Under the pieces are notes generated by a model. That model ran no database searches. It worked only from the letters and a program-made list of their open reading frames with translations, and was not told where the DNA came from. Both the position numbers and the translations under genes were made by a program. Shown piece by piece: positions 50,146 to 58,571 of a DNA stretch of 64,000 nucleotides (within the stretch, counting starts at the first letter, position 1; each line of letters begins with the position of its first letter). The stretch comes from Micromonospora sp. NBC_01796 (GTDB lineage Bacteria > Actinomycetota > Actinomycetes > Mycobacteriales > Micromonosporaceae), in assembly GCF_035917455.1 (NCBI RefSeq), contig NZ_CP109078.1, positions 3,968,001 through 4,032,000 of the forward strand, read 5' to 3'.

Positions 50146-51324
50146 ATGTCATCGTCTTCTGTGGATCATGCTGATCCGGTTTTCGAACTGCACCGAGGCG
50201 GCAAGCTGGCGGTGGCCTCGACGGTACCGCTGACCAGCCGGGAAGACCTGTCGCTCGCGTACACCCCCGGGGTTGCCCGGGTCTGCGAGGCGATCGCCGC
50301 CGACCCGGGACTGGTCGACGACTACACCTGGGTCTCGCACACGGTGGCCGTGGTGACCGACGGCTCGGCCGTACTCGGGCTGGGCAACATCGGTCCCCGC
50401 GCGGCGATGCCGGTGATGGAGGGCAAGGCGGTGCTGTTCAAGCAGTTCGGCGGCGTGGACGCGGTGCCGATCTGCCTGGACACGCAGGACGTGGAAGAGA
50501 TCATCTCGGTGGTGACCGCGCTGGCCCCGTCGTTCGGCGGGATCAACCTGGAGGACATCAGCGCCCCCCGCTGCTTCGAGATCGAACGCCGGCTGGAGGA
50601 GGCGCTGCCGATCCCGGTCTTCCACGACGACCAGCACGGCACCGCGATCGTGGTGCTCGCCGCCCTGCGCAACGCCGCCACCCTGCTCAACCGCAAGCTC
50701 GGTGACCTGCGGGTGGTGGTCAGCGGGGCGGGCGCGGCCGGCGTCGCGGTGACCAGGATGCTGGCCGCCGGCGGGGTCAACCCCGATGACATCGTGGTCT
50801 GCGACTCGCGCGGCATCCTGCACCCGGAACGCGAGGGGCTCACCGAGGTCAAGGCGGAACTGGCCGACTTCACCAACTCCGCGCGCCGGCAGGGCGACAT
50901 CACCGCCGCACTGCACGACGCCGACGTGCTGATCGGCGTCTCCGGCGGGCAGATCCCGGAGGCGGCGATCGCCGGGATGGCTTCCGGCGGGATCGTCTTC
51001 GCCCTGGCCAACCCGACACCCGAGGTGCACCCGGACGTCGCGGGCCGGCACGTCGCGGTGGTCGCCACCGGCCGCAGCGACTTCCCGAACCAGATCAACA
51101 ACGTCCTCGCGTTCCCGGGGATCTTCCGGGGCGCGCTCGACGCGCGGGCCACCCGGATCACCGACGGCATGAAGGTGGCCGCCGCCGACGCGATCGCCGC
51201 GGTGGTCGCCGAGAACCTGACCCCGGACGCGATCGTCCCGTCGCCGCTGGACCCCCGGGTCGCCCCGGCGGTGGCCGAGGCCGTCCTCGACGCCGCCCGC
51301 CGCGACGGCGTCGCCCGCGCCTGA
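50146..51324 (+). CDS. NAD(P)-dependent malic enzyme
   Basis: 392 residues. Oxidative decarboxylation of malate to pyruvate. N-terminal FELHRGGKLAVASTVPLTSREDLSLAYTPGVA, DGSAVLGLGNIGPRAAMPVMEGKAVLFKQF, metal site NLEDISAPRCFEIERRL, dinucleotide site VVSGAGAAGVAVTRMLAAGG, and FALANPTPEVHPD. No phosphotransacetylase domain, so of the short two-domain type. ATG 50146 (MSSSSVDHADP) is chosen; GGAG precedes it. Confidence 0.93.
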   Translation: MSSSSVDHADPVFELHRGGKLAVASTVPLTSREDLSLAYTPGVARVCEAIAADPGLVDDYTWVSHTVAVVTDGSAVLGLGNIGPRAAMPVMEGKAVLFKQFGGVDAVPICLDTQDVEEIISVVTALAPSFGGINLEDISAPRCFEIERRLEEALPIPVFHDDQHGTAIVVLAALRNAATLLNRKLGDLRVVVSGAGAAGVAVTRMLAAGGVNPDDIVVCDSRGILHPEREGLTEVKAELADFTNSARRQGDITAALHDADVLIGVSGGQIPEAAIAGMASGGIVFALANPTPEVHPDVAGRHVAVVATGRSDFPNQINNVLAFPGIFRGALDARATRITDGMKVAAADAIAAVVAENLTPDAIVPSPLDPRVAPAVAEAVLDAARRDGVARA

Positions 51325-51333
51325 GGCGTGGGC

Positions 51334-51375
51334 AAGGGTCCCTTCCTGTCGTTTCCCCGGCAGGAAGGGACCCTT
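51334..51375. terminator. Hairpin after the malic enzyme gene
   Basis: AAGGGTCCCTTCCTG (51334-51348) pairs perfectly with CAGGAAGGGACCCTT (51361-51375) around a 12-nt loop. Confidence 0.75.
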
Positions 51376-51440
51376 GATCGTCCACGGGGCCGTTGCGCGC
51401 GATGGCTGGGCGGGCGGTTCCGGTGGTGGGCCGGCGCTGT

Positions 51441-51446
51441 TAGCGT
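51441..51446 (+). promoter_or_regulatory. -10 box, leaderless candidate for the MDR gene
   Basis: TAGCGT, seven bases, ATG at 51454. Confidence 0.5.
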
Positions 51447-51453
51447 GCGGATC

Positions 51454-52407
51454 ATGCGTGCCGCCTTCGCCTCGACGTTCGATGCCGACAATCCGCTCGC
51501 CGCGCTCACCGTCGGGGAGCGTCCGGAGCCGGTGCACCCGGCCGACGACTGGCTGACCGTGGAGGTCAGGGCCAGTTCCCTCAACCGGCACGACCTGTGG
51601 TCACTGGTCGGGGTCGGGCTGAGCGTGGAGCAGTTGCCGATGATCCTCGGGTGCGACGCCGCCGGGATCGACCCGGACGGCAACGAGGTGCTCGTCTACC
51701 CGGTGGTCCTGGATCCGGCCGACCCCCGTGGCGTGTCGATCCTGTCGGAGAAGTTCCAGGGCACGCTGGCCGAGCGGGTTGCGGTGCCGAGGGGGAACCT
51801 GGTGCCCGTACCGGCGGGGCTCTCGCTCACCGACGCGGCCTGCCTGCCGACGGCGTGGCTGACCGCGTACCGGATGCTCACCGACCGGGGGCGGATCGAC
51901 GAGGGTGACGCGGTCCTGGTGCAGGGCGCCGGGGGCGGGGTGGCGACCGCCGCCGTCGTGCTCGCGGTGGCGATGGGCAAGCGGGTGTACGCGACCAGCC
52001 GGGACGCCGCCAAGCGGGACCGGATCGCGGCGCTCGGTGCGACGGCGGTGGCACCGGGAGCCCGGCTGCCGGAACGGGTCGACGTGGTCATCGAGACCGT
52101 CGGCGCGGCAACGTTCGACCACTCGATGAAGTCGGCCAGGCCCGGCGCCCGGATCGTGGTGTCGGGGGCGACCTCGGGTCACGAGCCGAAGGTGAACCTC
52201 CGTCGGGTCTTCGCGTTGCAGTTGGAGATCCTCGGCACCTCGATGGGTACGCCTGCGGAGCTGGCCGAACTGCTCGCGTTCTGCGTCGACCGGGGGGTCC
52301 GCCCGGTGGTCGACTCGGTCCACGGGTTCTCGCAGGTGGCCGACGCGTTCGCCCGGCTCCAGTCCGGCGAGGTGTTCGGCAAGGTGGTGCTCGACCACAC
52401 CCGGTGA
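51454..52407 (+). CDS. Zinc-binding-dehydrogenase-like MDR reductase
   Basis: 317 residues, medium-chain reductase. Domain 1: VRASSLNRHDLWSLVGVGLSVEQLPMILGCDAAGI and ILSEKFQGTLAERVAVPRGNLVPV; NADPH loop VLVQGAGGGVATAAVVLAVAMGKRVYATSR. It lacks the zinc ligands, like quinone oxidoreductases and crotonyl-CoA-reductase-type relatives. Own leaderless promoter; not clearly part of an operon. Substrate unknown. Confidence 0.87.
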   Translation: MRAAFASTFDADNPLAALTVGERPEPVHPADDWLTVEVRASSLNRHDLWSLVGVGLSVEQLPMILGCDAAGIDPDGNEVLVYPVVLDPADPRGVSILSEKFQGTLAERVAVPRGNLVPVPAGLSLTDAACLPTAWLTAYRMLTDRGRIDEGDAVLVQGAGGGVATAAVVLAVAMGKRVYATSRDAAKRDRIAALGATAVAPGARLPERVDVVIETVGAATFDHSMKSARPGARIVVSGATSGHEPKVNLRRVFALQLEILGTSMGTPAELAELLAFCVDRGVRPVVDSVHGFSQVADAFARLQSGEVFGKVVLDHTR

Positions 52408-52736
52408 CGAGAGCCCCCACCGCACCGGGCCTCCCGGAGCCCGACCGTCCGCTTCGGACGGCGATGCCCCACCTTTCGCCGACGGTAGCCGACCGAACAC
52501 GCGCGACCCCGCGATTTGAAAATCCGGACCTTTCCCCCTGGGCAAAGCGGGGCAAACGAGCGGCGTAAGGCCCCTGAAAAGCGGAGATAAGCCGTGGGAA
52601 AGGCCCCCTTTAGGAAAACTAAAGGTTCGGTTTCCGATCTCCTTGTGATACCCCAAGGTCACCTTGAGTGCGCGGTACAGTCATGCGGTTCTGCTCTGCT
52701 GATTGCGGACTATTTGTAGGTCGAAGGGGTTAGATC
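52408..52736. other. Regulatory gap before the beta-helix gene, 329 bp
   Basis: Contains a hairpin CCTTTAG-GAAAA-CTAAAGG at 52607-52625, probably a terminator for the MDR gene, and a perfect palindrome CAAGGTCACCTTG near 52654-52666. GC falls from about 52600 onward into the start of the next gene. I see no gene here. Confidence 0.55.
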
Positions 52737-54107
52737 TTGAGGTTCTCGGCGGCGCACGCAGATATTGAACAAGCATCACGATCCTCGCGAGGCGGGCATA
52801 AGTTATTTAGCCGCCGGCCGCGTTCATTGTTGGTAATTTTGACGACCCTTGTTATTGCCGTTGCCGGCATCGGGGTGGCCGTCGCGGGCAGCCGTGACGG
52901 TTCGATGGCGGTCTACAAGGACGGCACCGTGATCGACGGCGCCGTGGTCAACGGCTACATACACGTACGGGCGAACAACGTCACGATCAAGAATTCGACG
53001 ATCCGCTACGGCGGGGCGTCGCACGCGGTGCGAATTTTCGACGGTTTCTCCGGCACCGTGGTCGAGGACACCAAGATTCATTGCGGTTCGGCCCGTACCA
53101 ATGGGCTCGTGTTCGGCAACTACACCGCCCGGCGGGTGCAGATTTTCGGCTGCCGCAACGGCTTCATGTATTCCGACTCCGCACCCGCGACGATTGTCGA
53201 GTCGACCTGGAACGGCAAGGCGGTGAACGCGGGAGCGGAGATCGGACCGGCTCCCGAGCCGCCGCCGTCGGAATCGACCGCCACCCCCAGCGCCCGCCCC
53301 AGCGCCAGCCGTACCACCGCACCGCCCGCCTCCAGTGCGCCGCCGCGTGAGGTCGCCGGGCGGATCCCGGAATCGTTCCCCGGTCCGGACAACACCGGCG
53401 TACCGGCCGGCACCACGCTCAAGGCCTCCGGCTCGATCAACGCGACCAAGGACGGCCAGGTCTTCACCGGACTCGACATCAAGGGCTGCTTCACCGTCAC
53501 CGCCAAGAACGTGATCCTGCGGAAGTCGCGGATCAGTTGCGGCGGGCTCTACTCGATCAGGACCCTCGGTGGGGCGGCCAACCTGCTCGTCGAGGACGTC
53601 GAGATCAACGGGCAGGCCAAGAACTCGGCGGCCGTGTGCTGCGGCGACTACACCCTGCGCCGGGTGGAGATCACCAATACGATCGACGGCCCGCGCCTGG
53701 GCAGCAACACGGTGATCGAGAACTCCTGGATCCACCATCTCGCCCGGACCAGCGGCTCGCACAACGACGCGTTGCAGACCACCGGCGCCTCGAACATCGT
53801 GGTACGCGGCAATTCGCTGGAGACGTACAACCCGACGACCGGGGACCCGTTCAACGCCTGCATCATGATCGGCTCGACCACCGGGCCGAGCGTGAACAAC
53901 CTGACCTTCGAGCAGAACTACTGCAACGGCGGCAACTACTCGGTCGGGATCCGCGAAGACCTCAAGGGCTCCAACATCCAGTTCCGGCAGAACGTGTTCG
54001 GCCGGAACTACCGGTTCGGTGTGGTGGCCCGCCCCGGACAGGCCGGAATCAGTTGGGACAAGGCAAGCAACGTCTGGGTGGACAACCGCAAGCCGGTGGT
54101 CCCGTAG
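52737..54107 (+). CDS. Secreted protein with two beta-helix modules
   Basis: 456 residues from TTG 52737 (GAAGGGG nine bases before). Signal-anchor PRSLLVILTTLVIAVAGIGVAVAGS. Module 1 (about 55-160, DGTVIDGAVVNGYIHVRANNVTIKNSTIRYGG) and module 2 (about 225-450, DGQVFTGLDIKGCFTVTAKNVILRKSRISCGG) show the same repeating beta-helix pattern. A proline/serine/threonine linker (PSESTATPSARPSASRTT) separates them. The fold is shared by polysaccharide lyases and cell-surface adhesins, and no catalytic residues can be assigned. Its first 130 bp have much lower GC than the surroundings, suggesting acquisition or shuffling of the N-terminus. Confidence 0.85.
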   Translation: MRFSAAHADIEQASRSSRGGHKLFSRRPRSLLVILTTLVIAVAGIGVAVAGSRDGSMAVYKDGTVIDGAVVNGYIHVRANNVTIKNSTIRYGGASHAVRIFDGFSGTVVEDTKIHCGSARTNGLVFGNYTARRVQIFGCRNGFMYSDSAPATIVESTWNGKAVNAGAEIGPAPEPPPSESTATPSARPSASRTTAPPASSAPPREVAGRIPESFPGPDNTGVPAGTTLKASGSINATKDGQVFTGLDIKGCFTVTAKNVILRKSRISCGGLYSIRTLGGAANLLVEDVEINGQAKNSAAVCCGDYTLRRVEITNTIDGPRLGSNTVIENSWIHHLARTSGSHNDALQTTGASNIVVRGNSLETYNPTTGDPFNACIMIGSTTGPSVNNLTFEQNYCNGGNYSVGIREDLKGSNIQFRQNVFGRNYRFGVVARPGQAGISWDKASNVWVDNRKPVVP

Positions 54108-54126
54108 CTCTACCCCCACCACCCCC

Positions 54127-54163
54127 CGTCGCGGGCCCGTGCATCACGCACGGGCCCGCGACG
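54127..54163. terminator. Very strong hairpin after the beta-helix gene
   Basis: CGTCGCGGGCCCGTGC (54127-54142) and GCACGGGCCCGCGACG (54148-54163), perfect 16-bp arms and a 5-nt loop, followed by TTTCGT. Confidence 0.85.
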
Positions 54164-54652
54164 TTTCGTCTGGTGGGGTGCGCAGGTCGGAAGGGGCGGG
54201 CGGTACCGCGGCCGGGAGTGAGCGTACGCACGCCGACCGCGTACGTTCTCTCCGGCGCTCGGCGGGGTGCGGTGCGGTGCACGGCGCCCCGGGGCGGCGA
54301 CCGCCCGCCCGCGACCGGTGTGCGTGTGCGACCGGGCGGGATGACAGACCCGATCCACGGTCGTTTCCGCGCACCACATTGACCGTAAGCGCCCGCTCCG
54401 CCGTACGCGGCCACCCGTCCGGGTGCGGTACGGCGGCCAGCCGGTCGATGTTGACCAGCCACCTCGGTGGCCGCGGCGCCGCCGTACGGGCCGCGCAGTG
54501 GCGGTACGGGTCGCGGGGCGTTACCCGGCGCGTGGGCCGGCTGCGCTGCGCAGTTGTCGAGCCTCGGCCGATTGCGGTGGGATTCACCCGGTTCAGTACG
54601 GCCCGGATCGCCCCCGCCGCCAGCACTCGACCGCCTGCCGGTGGCTGTTCGC
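54164..54652. other. Non-coding gap, about 490 bp
   Basis: Between the terminator at 54127 and the small 54666 gene. All frames yield low-complexity Arg/Pro/Ala translations; nothing recognised except the -10 box of the next gene. Confidence 0.55.
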
Positions 54653-54658
54653 TATGGT
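54653..54658 (+). promoter_or_regulatory. -10 box, leaderless candidate for the 54666 gene
   Basis: TATGGT, seven bases, ATG at 54666. Confidence 0.5.
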
Positions 54659-54665
54659 CTTCGGC

Positions 54666-54845
54666 ATGCCTGACAGTTACCAGGACCCCAGTGGCAACAC
54701 CGAGGCGTTCCGTGCCTTCGCGCACCCGTCCGCCGAACCGCCCGCCGCACCCGCCAAGCCGTCGCCGAACCTACCCCTGATCATCGGCGCATCCGTAGCC
54801 GCAGTGGTAATCCTCGCCCTAATCGCCTGGCTCACCCTCTCCTGA
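54666..54845 (+). CDS. Small tail-anchored membrane protein
   Basis: 59 residues. A hydrophilic, Pro/Ala-rich N-terminal part (MPDSYQDPSGNTEAFRAF onward) is followed by one hydrophobic helix (LIIGASVAAVVILALIAWLTL) at the very C-terminus. This predicts a tail-anchored protein. Unknown function. An ATG at 54654 in the same frame is possible but would fall inside the -10 box. Confidence 0.65.
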   Translation: MPDSYQDPSGNTEAFRAFAHPSAEPPAAPAKPSPNLPLIIGASVAAVVILALIAWLTLS

Positions 54846-54879
54846 CCCGCTCCACCTGGTCCCACCCCCGCCTCACCTC

Positions 54880-54940
54880 GTTGATCATGAAGTTGGCGCG
54901 ACGACACGCCGGTGCCGGGCGCGCCAACTTCATGATCAAC
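54880..54940. repeat. Long palindrome with GTTGATCATGAAGTT core, covering the ackA stop
   Basis: Perfect 21-bp arms at 54880-54900 and 54920-54940 (19-nt loop). The outer 15 bases equal those of the 36816 element. The TGA stop of ackA (54936-54938 on the plus strand as TCA) lies inside the right arm, so the repeat supplies the stop codon. Convergent gap, so it can also terminate. Confidence 0.9.
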
Positions 54941-56123
54941 CGGGAAGGCGGGGGGACCGGGGGGACTGGGGGGTGAGGAGGGTGGCGGTTTGGTGGGCTA
55001 TTTCTAGTTCCTCGTTGGTGGTTATTACGTAGACGGGGGTTCGGGAGGTGTCGGGGGAGATGGGGCGGTCGCCGGACTGGGTGGTGTTGCGGTCTGGGTC
55101 GATGGTTATGCCCAGGTGGTTTAGGTTTTCCAGGGCGGCGGCGCGGACGGGGGCGGCGTGCTCGCCGACACCAGCGGTGAACGTGATCGCGTCGAGCCGG
55201 CCGAGCAGGGCGTAGTAACCGCCGACGTAGAACCGGATCCGCTGGCAGTAGACCTGGAAGGCCAGCTCGGCGGCCGGGTCACCGGCCTCCCGGCGACGCA
55301 GCACCTCGCGCATGTCGTTCGCGCCGGTGAGCCCGTACAGGCCGCTGCGGTGGTTGAGCAGGTCGTCGATCTCGTCGACCGACAGGCCGGCGACCCGCCG
55401 GAGCTGCATGATGACCGTCGGGTCCAGGTCACCGCTGCGGGTCCCCATCACCAGACCCTCCAGCGGCCCCATCCCCATCGAGGTGGCGACACTGCGGCCA
55501 CCGGCGACCGCGCACGCGCTCGCCCCGTTGCCCAGGTGCAGCGTGATCGTGTTGACCTGCCCGTACGGGCGGCCGAGCAGTGCCGCCGTACGCCGGGAGA
55601 CGTACGCGTGTGAGGTGCCGTGGAAGCCGTAGCGGCGGATGTCGTACCGGCGGGCGGTTTCCGCGTCGATGGCGTACGTGGCGGCGGCCTCGGGCAGGGT
55701 CCGGTGGAACGCGGTGTCGAAGACCGCCACCTGCGGCACGCCGGGCAGCAGTTGCCGGGTGACCGCGATCCCGGCCAGGTTCGCCGGGTTGTGCAGCGGG
55801 GCCAGCGGCACCAGGTCGGTGATCTCCCCGAACACCTCGTCGTCGACCAGGGTCGGCTCGGCGAACCGCTGTCCACCGTGGACCACCCGGTGCCCGACCC
55901 CGGTCAGTCCGGTCAGGTCGATCCGGTCCAGCACCTGCCGGATCGCGCTCTCGTGGTTCGCCGGCCCGCCGCCGGGCTCGCCGATCCGCTCGACCGTGCC
56001 CCGGGCGAGCACCACCGGCCCGCCGGCGCCGTCCACCGGTGTCTCGTCACCGGCGTCGACACCGTCGTAGAGGCGGTACTTCAGCGACGACGAACCTGAG
56101 TTGACCACCAGGATCCGGCTCAC
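54936..56123 (-). CDS. ackA: Acetate kinase
   Basis: 395 residues. Acetyl phosphate + ADP to acetate + ATP. LVVNSGSSSLKYRLY at the N-terminus, GHRVVHGGQRF, DTAFHRTLPEAAATYA, RYGFHGTSHAYV, HLGNGASACAV, and FTAGVGEHAAPVR. GTG 56123 overlaps the pta stop (GTGA), so the two are coupled. The C-terminal 12 residues (TPQSPRSPRLPG) are unlike the family and the stop lies within a repeated palindrome, as if the original end was replaced. Confidence 0.96.
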   Translation of the reverse strand: MSRILVVNSGSSSLKYRLYDGVDAGDETPVDGAGGPVVLARGTVERIGEPGGGPANHESAIRQVLDRIDLTGLTGVGHRVVHGGQRFAEPTLVDDEVFGEITDLVPLAPLHNPANLAGIAVTRQLLPGVPQVAVFDTAFHRTLPEAAATYAIDAETARRYDIRRYGFHGTSHAYVSRRTAALLGRPYGQVNTITLHLGNGASACAVAGGRSVATSMGMGPLEGLVMGTRSGDLDPTVIMQLRRVAGLSVDEIDDLLNHRSGLYGLTGANDMREVLRRREAGDPAAELAFQVYCQRIRFYVGGYYALLGRLDAITFTAGVGEHAAPVRAAALENLNHLGITIDPDRNTTQSGDRPISPDTSRTPVYVITTNEELEIAHQTATLLTPQSPRSPRLPG

Positions 56124-58228
56124 GACGCCACGTCCTCTCGCCGGTCGCCATCGGCGGGACCGGTTGCCGCCGCCTGGATCGCGGTGATCGCCACCGTGTT
56201 GACGATGTCCTTCACCGTCGCCCCCCGGGACAGGTCGTTGACCGGGCGGCGCAGGCCCTGCATCACCGGGCCGACCGCCACGGCACCGGCCGAGCGCTGC
56301 ACCGCCTTGTACGTGTTGTTCCCGGTGTTCAGGTCGGGGAAGACGAAGACGGTGGCCCGGCCGGCGACCGTACTGCCGGGGAGTTTGGTCGCCGCCACCG
56401 CCGGGTCGATCGCGGCGTCGTACTGGATGGGTCCCTCGACCAGCAGGTCCGGCCGGCGGGTCCGGACCAGTTCGGTGGCTGCCGCGACCTTCTCCACGTC
56501 GGCGCCCGCACCGGACGCCCCGGTCGAGTACGACAGCATCGCCAGCCGGGGTTCGACACCGAACCGGGCGGCGGTGTCGGCCGAGGAGAGGGCGATGTCG
56601 GCGAGCTGGTTCGCGTCCGGGTCCGGGTTCACCGCGCAGTCGCCGTACACCAGGACCCGGTCCGACAGCAGCATGAAGAAGACGCTGGAGGCCACCGACA
56701 CGTCCGGCACGGTACGGATGATCTCGAAGGCGGGGCGGATCGTCGCGGCGGTGGTGTGGGTGGCGCCGGAGACCATGCCGTCGGCCCGACCCAGGTGGAC
56801 CATCATCGTGCCGAAGTAGTTCGGGCTCACCACCACGTCCTGGGCCAGGTCCGGGGTGACGCCCCGGTGGGCGCGCAGGTGGACGTACTCGGCGGCGAAC
56901 TCGTCCCGCCACGGGCTGGCGGCCGGGTCGACCAGGTCGGCCTGCTCGATGTCGACGCCGATCTCGCGTGCCCTGCGGCGGATCTCGTCCGGGTCGCCGA
57001 GCAGGGTCAGGTCGGCCACCCGGCGGCGGAGCAGGATCTCGGTCGCCCGCAGGATCCGTTCGTCCGTACCCTCGGGCAACACCAGCCGGCGGCGGGCCGC
57101 GCGGGCCCGGTCGATCAGGTCGTACTCGAACATCAGCGGGGTGACCCGCGCGGACCGGGCGACCCGCAGTCGCCGGGCCAGCTCGGGGGTGTCCACCGCG
57201 GCCTCGAAGGCGCCCAGGGCGGCCTCCACCTTGCGCGGGTTCGCCGCACTCGGTCGGCCCTCGATCCGGCTGGAGGCGGACACCGTGTGGTAACTGTCGC
57301 CGGGCACCGAGAGCACCGCCAGGCCGGTACGCAGCCGCTCGACCAGCCGCATCACCCTCGGGTCCGGCTGCTCGCCGAGGGTGAGCACCAGCCCGGCCAC
57401 GGACACCTGACCGGCGACGTGCGCCGCCGCGGCGGCGACCAGCAGGTCCGCCCGGTCCCCCGGAGTGATCATCAACGCGCCGTCGGTCAGGTGGTCGAGC
57501 AGGGTCGGCACGTGTGCCGCCCCGACGACGAAGTCGAGGACGTCCCGCTCCAGCGCGGCCCGGTCACCGGCGAGCAGGGTGGCGCCGAGCGCGGTGGCCA
57601 CCTCGGCCACCGTCGGCGCCGACACGGCCGGCACCTCGGGAATCGCGTACGCGGGCACCGGCAGCTCCGGCAGGGTCATCGCCCCCGGCACCCGGTTGGC
57701 CACCACCGCCAGTACGGTCGCGCCCAGGTCCTCCAGGTCGTGGTACGCCCCGCGCGCCGCCGCCGCGATCGCCTCCGGCTCCTGCTCGAACCCGTCCACC
57801 ACCGGCACCACCACGCTGCCGAACTCGGTGGCCAGCCGGGCGTTGAAGGCGAGTTCGCGGGAGAGCCCGCCGGTGCCGCCCTCGGCCGCGTCGTCGAAGT
57901 CGCTGCCGACCACGACCACGGCCGGGCAGCCGCGTTCGACCGTACGGTAGCGCTCCACGATCCGGGAGATCAGTTCCTCCCGCTGCCCGTCGGCGACCAG
58001 CCTGGACGCCTCGGCGTAGGTGGTGCCGTACAGGTCCTCGGCCGGGGTGTCGATCCGGTAGCGCTCGCGCAGCAGGGCCAGGATCGGGTCCTCTTCGGTG
58101 TCGCTGACCAGGGGCCGGAACACACCGATCCGCTCGACCTGCCGGGAGAGGAGTTCGGCCAGCCCGAGTGCGATCGTCGACTTGCCGCCGCCGTGCCCGA
58201 GCCCGGCGATATAGACACTGCGTGCCAC
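56120..58228 (-). CDS. pta: Phosphate acetyltransferase, long form
   Basis: 702 residues. Acetyl-CoA + Pi to acetyl phosphate + CoA. N-terminal P-loop BioD-like part (GLGHGGGKSTIALGLAELL, about 9-27), central DRTGG domain (about 215-330), C-terminal catalytic PTA domain with LVLPEGTDERILRA, SPNYFGTMMVHLGRADGMVSGATHTTAATIRP, and KLPGSTVAGRATVFVFPDLNTGNNTYKA. Starts at GTG 58228 with a TAGGTT box six bases upstream (leaderless candidate). Confidence 0.96.
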   Translation of the reverse strand: MARSVYIAGLGHGGGKSTIALGLAELLSRQVERIGVFRPLVSDTEEDPILALLRERYRIDTPAEDLYGTTYAEASRLVADGQREELISRIVERYRTVERGCPAVVVVGSDFDDAAEGGTGGLSRELAFNARLATEFGSVVVPVVDGFEQEPEAIAAAARGAYHDLEDLGATVLAVVANRVPGAMTLPELPVPAYAIPEVPAVSAPTVAEVATALGATLLAGDRAALERDVLDFVVGAAHVPTLLDHLTDGALMITPGDRADLLVAAAAAHVAGQVSVAGLVLTLGEQPDPRVMRLVERLRTGLAVLSVPGDSYHTVSASSRIEGRPSAANPRKVEAALGAFEAAVDTPELARRLRVARSARVTPLMFEYDLIDRARAARRRLVLPEGTDERILRATEILLRRRVADLTLLGDPDEIRRRAREIGVDIEQADLVDPAASPWRDEFAAEYVHLRAHRGVTPDLAQDVVVSPNYFGTMMVHLGRADGMVSGATHTTAATIRPAFEIIRTVPDVSVASSVFFMLLSDRVLVYGDCAVNPDPDANQLADIALSSADTAARFGVEPRLAMLSYSTGASGAGADVEKVAAATELVRTRRPDLLVEGPIQYDAAIDPAVAATKLPGSTVAGRATVFVFPDLNTGNNTYKAVQRSAGAVAVGPVMQGLRRPVNDLSRGATVKDIVNTVAITAIQAAATGPADGDRREDVAS

Positions 58229-58234
58229 GCCCCC

Positions 58235-58240
58235 AACCTA
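58235..58240 (-). promoter_or_regulatory. -10 box, leaderless candidate for pta-ackA
   Basis: TAGGTT on the minus strand, six bases before the pta GTG start. Confidence 0.45.
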
Positions 58241-58313
58241 CAAGATCGGGCAGCCGGTCGGCTCGCTCCGGAGAGGTCTGTCCGGACACAGTCCGGCCGT
58301 GCCGGATGGGTGG

Positions 58314-58493
58314 CTACTCGTCGTCCTCGTCGTCGTGGCGGGCCAGCCAGGTGGCGAAGCGTTCGATGGGGGTTTCGAACTCGGGATTGAGGTCGACGAA
58401 CTCGCGCAGGCGCTCGCCGAGCCACTCCAGGGTGACGCTCTCGTCGCCCCGGCGCTCGACCAGTTCCTCGATGCCCCGGTCGGTGAAGTACAT
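58314..58493 (-). CDS. DUF6104-like small acidic protein
   Basis: 59 residues. MYFTDRGIEELVERRGDESVTLEW, RLREFVDLNPEFETPIERFATWLARHDDEDDE: a short helical, acidic protein matching the actinobacterial DUF6104 family (from memory), commonly found next to kgd. ATG 58493 with GAGAGG upstream. It is read in the same direction as kgd but separated by a perfect hairpin. Function unknown. Confidence 0.82.
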   Translation of the reverse strand: MYFTDRGIEELVERRGDESVTLEWLGERLREFVDLNPEFETPIERFATWLARHDDEDDE

Positions 58494-58511
58494 GGGTGGT
58501 CCTCTCAGACT

Positions 58512-58547
58512 CCGGGGCGGATCGAGGAGTTCCTCGATCCGCCCCGG
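58512..58547 (-). terminator. Perfect hairpin after kgd
   Basis: CCGGGGCGGATCGAGGA (58512-58528) and TCCTCGATCCGCCCCGG (58531-58547), 17-bp arms with a 2-nt loop, just downstream of the kgd stop. No U-run follows on the minus strand. Confidence 0.75.
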
Positions 58548-58571
58548 TCTCAACTCAACGCGGTACGGCGA

